From assembly GCA_016234535.1 (NCBI GenBank), contig JACRBH010000150.1, positions 1 through 64,000 of the forward strand: a stretch of DNA of 64,000 bases, written 5' to 3'. The notes below the pieces were generated by a model, which was not told the DNA's origin, searched no databases, and saw only the letters and a list, made by a program, of their open reading frames with translations. Source of the stretch: Chloroflexota bacterium. GTDB taxonomy: Bacteria > Chloroflexota > Anaerolineae > Anaerolineales > Villigracilaceae. Position 1 is the first letter of the stretch. Every line of letters starts with the position of its first letter. Position numbers and translations under genes: made by a program. Shown here one piece after another: positions 60,034 through 64,000 of the stretch.

Positions 60034-61650
60034 TTATGGCAAGCCCGAACCGGGTTCAAAAACTGCTGCGTCATCCTTCGCCCAAAGCAGATTCATTCCC
60101 TCTGTCTGAGATCGAGCGGTCAAGAATGAAGGGGCGGAAGAAAAAACAGCATCCTCCAGAGTGTCAAGAATATCAGACGATCCCATCTGTTCAGTTCCCA
60201 GGTCAAAGGATTTTAGAATGATGGGTGAGGATTCGCTGCCTGATCTCCACAGGAAATATATCTTGTTGCCTACCGATTGAATTGCAGGCGATGTGCGTCC
60301 GCCAAAGGCCAGCCCTTTGGGAATGAAGGGGATGTAGTGCTCGTCCACCAATGCGTACTTCCACGTACCAAGGGCATCTCGCCAGGCATGGACTAACAGC
60401 GGCCCCGATACGGAGTTTTCAATGTACAAGACATGTACCAATCCATTTATGCTTTTAACCACCGAGGCACCAGCCCATACGCCTGACGTGGATATTTGAT
60501 CGCCTTTTGACCATTGACCATCCACTCTTTCGCTGATCAGCACGCCACCGGTCGGGTCGGGGAAATTCGCGGACACGTTATAGGTCACAATCACCCTAAC
60601 CCCTTCCAGTGCCAGAGAAGGGAACAAGCCCGCTCCAACGGATTCTGGCTGTCCAACGAATTCTGAATCACTCACCTCTGAATAATAAATGCTATCCTTT
60701 TCATTGAACCAAACCATGTGCGCGTGTCCGTCCGAGTCTACTGCTAGTTGGCGAGAGTCACCGACAGCGGACACAAGAAGTTTCTGGTTAAAATCGGAGG
60801 TAGTATTCGTGTATATCGATGGACCTCCCCGATCTCCATAAAAGAGATGAATCGATCCATCTGGACCAAGGGCCATGACTCCGTCCGCTCCATTGGCAAT
60901 ATAAGCAACATAAAGCACTTTGGTTACGGTCCAGGTCTCGCCTTCATCTTCCGAGACGGAAACAACCACCAGATTGGGAAAACGTCGGCTGTGGGCAAGG
61001 ATGTACAAGCGTCCATCTGGAGTCACCCCTGCCGAGGACTGTCGGCCAAACCCCAACGGTACACCGGTTCCGACATCGATTGCTTCCGAAGAGTTTTCGA
61101 ACAACTGTGACAGTTCGTTCGAAAACTTAATTCGTTCTGACGGATCGGCGGTATAAGTAGCCAGTTGATATAGCGTAGAAAAATATTCGGCATCCCTGCC
61201 CATGACTTGAAAACGTTTCAACGATGTATCTAGGTAATCAACATCCAAAGGTTCCAGTCGCAGAGTCTCTACATAGCTTTGTGTAGCAAGGTCGTACTGT
61301 CCCAATTTAAAATAGGATTCCGCCAATTGAAAATGAGCGCTTGAATTCAGGGGGGAAATCGCCACGTACGATTGGAATTCCTGAGCAGCATTCTGATAAT
61401 CTTCGACCAAATAAAACGAATGGGCCAGATAATAACGCGCACCATAATTTTCCGGATCAATCTCAATGGCACGGGTGAGATAGTCCCTAGCCTCACTGCT
61501 CTCCATTCCGTTGACCAGAAATTCCGTGAAAGCCCTATTAAAATAGAAATCACTCAACAAACCGGAAAACGGGATGCGCCATGCCAGCAACCCGATCGTC
61601 ATAAACACAAGGTTGATCACCACAATCAACGGCAGGGATATTTTTTTCAT
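60034..61650 (-). CDS. Membrane-anchored TPR and Asp-box repeat protein
   Basis: 538 residues from the ATG at 61650 (GGAAGG site; overlaps the upstream stop). One N-terminal helix (LPLIVVINLVFMTIGLLAW), a TPR region near 35-150 (YGARYYLAHSFYLVEDYQNAAQEFQSYV and related repeats), then a BNR/Asp-box-like propeller (SEDEGETWTV; GPDGSIHLFYGDRGG; VDSDGHAHMVWFN). Probably displayed outside the membrane as a binding or sialidase-like propeller. No complete sialidase catalytic set was recognised. Last gene of a minus-strand operon with the M48 protease. Confidence 0.65.
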   Translation of the reverse strand: MKKISLPLIVVINLVFMTIGLLAWRIPFSGLLSDFYFNRAFTEFLVNGMESSEARDYLTRAIEIDPENYGARYYLAHSFYLVEDYQNAAQEFQSYVAISPLNSSAHFQLAESYFKLGQYDLATQSYVETLRLEPLDVDYLDTSLKRFQVMGRDAEYFSTLYQLATYTADPSERIKFSNELSQLFENSSEAIDVGTGVPLGFGRQSSAGVTPDGRLYILAHSRRFPNLVVVSVSEDEGETWTVTKVLYVAYIANGADGVMALGPDGSIHLFYGDRGGPSIYTNTTSDFNQKLLVSAVGDSRQLAVDSDGHAHMVWFNEKDSIYYSEVSDSEFVGQPESVGAGLFPSLALEGVRVIVTYNVSANFPDPTGGVLISERVDGQWSKGDQISTSGVWAGASVVKSINGLVHVLYIENSVSGPLLVHAWRDALGTWKYALVDEHYIPFIPKGLAFGGRTSPAIQSVGNKIYFLWRSGSESSPIILKSFDLGTEQMGSSDILDTLEDAVFSSAPSFLTARSQTEGMNLLWAKDDAAVFEPGSGLP

Positions 61651-62264
61651 GCAGCCTTCCCAAGCGTGGAAAACTCCCAACGAATGTAAAGAATCAGATC
61701 GGTCAGCAGGTCCAACAGGCCAGCGGAACCGGTCAATACCAGTACCCATGTGAGCAGGATATCGAGCTGGGATCCGGCAGGAAATGGAAGCATGGTAACC
61801 AATGCAATGGAAAACAAGAACCATATCTCCCCATAAGGGATGCGCCTGGGAATTTCCGAGACGAACATCAGCGTGGACGCACTGATGAAGTAGACAACAC
61901 CGCCAACAGACCCCGCTTCTTTATAAAATAAATTCCCAATAAAAAATATCTGACCCTGACCGGCGTATGTATTTACCAGGAAGAATAGTAACCCTGCACC
62001 CAAGAGCGGCGTGCCAATTGTAGCAATGGCGAGCAGGCGTGGATATTGAGTAACAACCAGCCAAAACAACATGGCCAGCAGGATATCAAGAGCGAACAGA
62101 GGCCATGCCTGCATTTGTAAATAGCGGGGATCCGCGCGTTCCTTCAGAAACAATATCAGCAAGTTGGGCCAAGCCAGGGCAATGAAAAACCCGAGAATGG
62201 CTTTTACCACCCTGGCGGTTTTATCGTTATCAATGATTTTAATCAGTCTTTTCATATGCTGCAT
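61647..62264 (-). CDS. Polytopic membrane protein of the M48 operon
   Basis: 205 residues from the ATG at 62264, sharing a base with the upstream stop (TGATG). About six hydrophobic helices are visible. No family recognised. Overlaps at both ends make coexpression with the M48 protease and the TPR protein almost certain. Confidence 0.6.
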   Translation of the reverse strand: MQHMKRLIKIIDNDKTARVVKAILGFFIALAWPNLLILFLKERADPRYLQMQAWPLFALDILLAMLFWLVVTQYPRLLAIATIGTPLLGAGLLFFLVNTYAGQGQIFFIGNLFYKEAGSVGGVVYFISASTLMFVSEIPRRIPYGEIWFLFSIALVTMLPFPAGSQLDILLTWVLVLTGSAGLLDLLTDLILYIRWEFSTLGKAA

Positions 62265-63727
62265 CACCCGCCATTCAAATAAGGGAGAACGTAGCGAACC
62301 ACTGGAAACGGTCCAAACGCATCGACCCAATAATAAATCATCGTCAGAGAGAGAACTGCCCAAAGCGCAAAAACAAGGATGGTTCTGAGTTTGATCCTCG
62401 CAATCGATATCTCTTTTGACAACTGTTTGATCTTTTCGGTACTGTACAGAAACAAAAGCAGCAAGAACCCGCCAGCGATGAAGGTGAGCATGTAGTTATC
62501 AAACAACTGGTAAAAGTCATTCTGGATCGTCCGCACAGGGGCAAAATAATACTTAATCGTCATTTGAGACGGAACATAATTTGAGATTGATTGAGGACCC
62601 GAGTATCGCACGATGGACCAAGGCAGGGTTAAAAGCAAAACGGTCAGCGAAGCAGCACCTGTAAAACTGAAAATGATACCAAGGCTTCTTTTGATGCTGT
62701 TCAGCGATCCGGAGATGGAATAAAGCGCCGGGCTGCCCAGGATAAAAACCAGGGGCAGCGTCAGTAAAATTGACATTTCAATCAATCCATGAATGCCAAT
62801 TAGTGCGCCCAACAATAACCCCATGAATGCAAACGCAAATATGACATCGGCGATGTAGTCATCAGGCTTCTCCCATGAAAGAAGACCGCGTTTCCTGCCT
62901 ACAGGATGAAACCTGAACATATCCGGCACCTGGAAGCGCATCTTTACGGAAGGGTGTTTCAGTGCAAAGAAATATATTTTGGCGGACAGTCTTTTATAAG
63001 CTGAATCATCCCCCATTTTTGAAAGTGCATAACTATCAGCGGTCAACTCGCGCAGCCGTGTAATCGCCAGGAGACCCGTACTCATAATCGCATATGCAAA
63101 GAAACCCAAGAAGGCTGGAAGGTAGTAAAGCAATGTCCCGACGTCGCTCTCATTGATCTTATTGGTGGACGATATGCCAGATACGGTTACGATCAGCCTG
63201 GCCGCCAGGATGGAGATGGCCAGGGCTCTCGCCAGCGTAAATTTCCATACATCACCAAAATAGTGATGACCCGCCTCGTGCGTGAGCAATGCACGCAATT
63301 CATCATCGGCCAACCCGTCCAACGCCGCTTGCGTAATCATTATATATTTATGTCGTTTCGTTCCAAACGCATAGGATGAAATTTTATTTTCATCGGACAC
63401 ATATACAGTGACATCGCCAACCCCGATCTCAGCAAGCCACCCATAAATAAACTTTCCTTTTTCATCATCGGACTGCAGTAGTTTCAGATTCGATTTTGCA
63501 AAACTTCTATGCACTGAATAGTAGTATAGCCATAAGGCGAGAAAATAGGGAAGGTAGGTTCGAAGAGTTTCAGCCTTTAGCTTGTTCTGAAATTCGTTGG
63601 GCTCAGTATTGAGGACAAGCAGGAAGATGCTTTCCAAAATCGGATAGAGCATCACCAATACAAACAACAGGTTCGTTAACCTGGTAATAAAGAATTGAGA
63701 TCCTTCACGGGAGTTTTGATGATTCAT
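62264..63727 (-). CDS. M48-family membrane metalloprotease
   Basis: 487 residues. N-terminal helices, then a peptidase domain with YIMITQAALDGLADDELRALL, the zinc motif HEAGHH (about residue 150) and a downstream Glu in RELTADSYAL. The remaining two-thirds hold at least eight further membrane helices. HtpX/Ste24-like proteases degrade or process membrane proteins. The long C-terminal membrane part is unusual for a plain HtpX (about 290 residues). Confidence 0.85.
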   Translation of the reverse strand: MNHQNSREGSQFFITRLTNLLFVLVMLYPILESIFLLVLNTEPNEFQNKLKAETLRTYLPYFLALWLYYYSVHRSFAKSNLKLLQSDDEKGKFIYGWLAEIGVGDVTVYVSDENKISSYAFGTKRHKYIMITQAALDGLADDELRALLTHEAGHHYFGDVWKFTLARALAISILAARLIVTVSGISSTNKINESDVGTLLYYLPAFLGFFAYAIMSTGLLAITRLRELTADSYALSKMGDDSAYKRLSAKIYFFALKHPSVKMRFQVPDMFRFHPVGRKRGLLSWEKPDDYIADVIFAFAFMGLLLGALIGIHGLIEMSILLTLPLVFILGSPALYSISGSLNSIKRSLGIIFSFTGAASLTVLLLTLPWSIVRYSGPQSISNYVPSQMTIKYYFAPVRTIQNDFYQLFDNYMLTFIAGGFLLLLFLYSTEKIKQLSKEISIARIKLRTILVFALWAVLSLTMIYYWVDAFGPFPVVRYVLPYLNGG

Positions 63728-63758
63728 AATGGAGGTGAAATCTACTTTGAGAAACCGG

Positions 63759-64000
63759 TTATTCTTTAAGTACTTTGATCAAACTGTCATATATCTTATC
63801 AATGGCTTCTTGTGTCGCCTTTTTACTTTTTCCACCCGGCTTGATCAACAGCAGAATTCGATCCCTTTCTTTTTTCAATTCCACCTGCATCCCGTCCAAA
63901 GGATGAGCATTGCCCTTCGTCTTTTTTGCCTTGGCGATTTCGAGAAGTCGGGGCAGAAACACCTTGACCGCCTCGACAATGACAGGCGCAATAATGGCAG
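63759..64000 (-). CDS. C-terminal part of an unknown protein cut by the window edge
   Basis: The frame is open to the window end, so the gene starts outside. The visible ~79 codons are basic and helical (IVEAVKVFLPRLLEIAKAKKTKG, DGMQVELKKERDRILLLIKPGGKSKKATQEAIDKIYDSL). It stops 31 bases before the M48 gene and is probably in the same operon. No function can be assigned. Confidence 0.5.
   Translation of the reverse strand, partial: AIIAPVIVEAVKVFLPRLLEIAKAKKTKGNAHPLDGMQVELKKERDRILLLIKPGGKSKKATQEAIDKIYDSLIKVLKE

Noticed and set aside
59961-60221. 86-codon plus-strand ORF overlapping the end of the TPR/Asp-box gene
   Set aside because: Antisense shadow of a well-supported minus-strand protein.
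1-64000. tRNA, rRNA, transposase or integrase genes
   Set aside because: I looked for cloverleaf-like T-arm GTTCRA blocks, rRNA core words and DDE or tyrosine/serine recombinase motifs in the translated frames and saw none that could be supported.

Overview
The window looks chromosomal or mobile-element DNA from a Chloroflexota bacterium, probably of the Anaerolineae type. This is inferred from several traits seen together: very large secreted multidomain proteins ending in cysteine-containing SLH triplets, an archaeal-PolB2-like polymerase cassette, a Tad/type IV secretion hybrid gene set, and a vWA/MoxR/trypsin conflict operon. No rRNA, tRNA, transposase, integrase or CRISPR array was seen, so the taxonomic call rests on gene content only.

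Layout. (1) 0-7.3 kb: a replication-initiator-like gene containing an iteron-like repeat array and an AT-rich tract, a coupled zinc-ribbon-like gene, then a Tad pilus block (TadC-like protein, Flp pilin, three TadE/TadG-like pseudopilins, a membrane-anchored protein and a secreted protein), closed by a strong terminator. A small zinc-knuckle protein lies antisense inside this block. (2) 7.9-11 kb: a secreted propeller/PKD protein behind a structured leader. (3) 11.5-18.9 kb: a four-gene conflict-type operon (Trypco1 protein, trypsin-VMAP protein, MoxR AAA ATPase, and a 1371-residue SAV_2336/vWA-like-LysM-TIR-FGE-zincin fusion). (4) 19.3-22.8 kb, minus strand: LuxR-type regulator, degenerate RecA-like protein, small coupled protein and a family B DNA polymerase with a broken motif C. 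(5) 23-48 kb: four very large secreted proteins. The first (3495 aa) carries a region resembling the protective-antigen-like binary toxin B component. The other three end in SLH cassettes of exactly equal length; two of these carry extracellular hydrolase domains (ComEC-like metallo-beta-lactamase fold; ExeM-like nuclease). (6) 48.8-51.2 kb, minus strand: an isoprenoid-synthase-like protein and a membrane protein, flanked by two related copies of a two-hairpin leader. The left copy is followed by what looks like the decayed start of a prepilin peptidase gene. (7) 51.5-59.8 kb: a second Tad/T4SS block (two prepilin-peptidase-like proteins, TrbL/VirB6-like, VirB2/VirB3-like small membrane proteins, TadB-like, M23 peptidase, DnaB-like ATPase, replication-relaxation-like protein). 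(8) 60-64 kb, minus strand: an M48 protease operon with a membrane protein and a TPR/Asp-box protein.

Working view (inference): blocks 1 and 7 together resemble parts of a conjugative or plasmid-like element combining Tad-type membrane proteins with VirB-like proteins and replication genes, and the material between them could be cargo. The TadA/VirB4/VirD4 ATPases and a relaxase, which would settle this, are not in the window. The best candidates for a little-described system are the 11.5-18.9 kb conflict operon, the intragenic iteron array, the PolB2-like cassette and the toxin-B-like giant protein.
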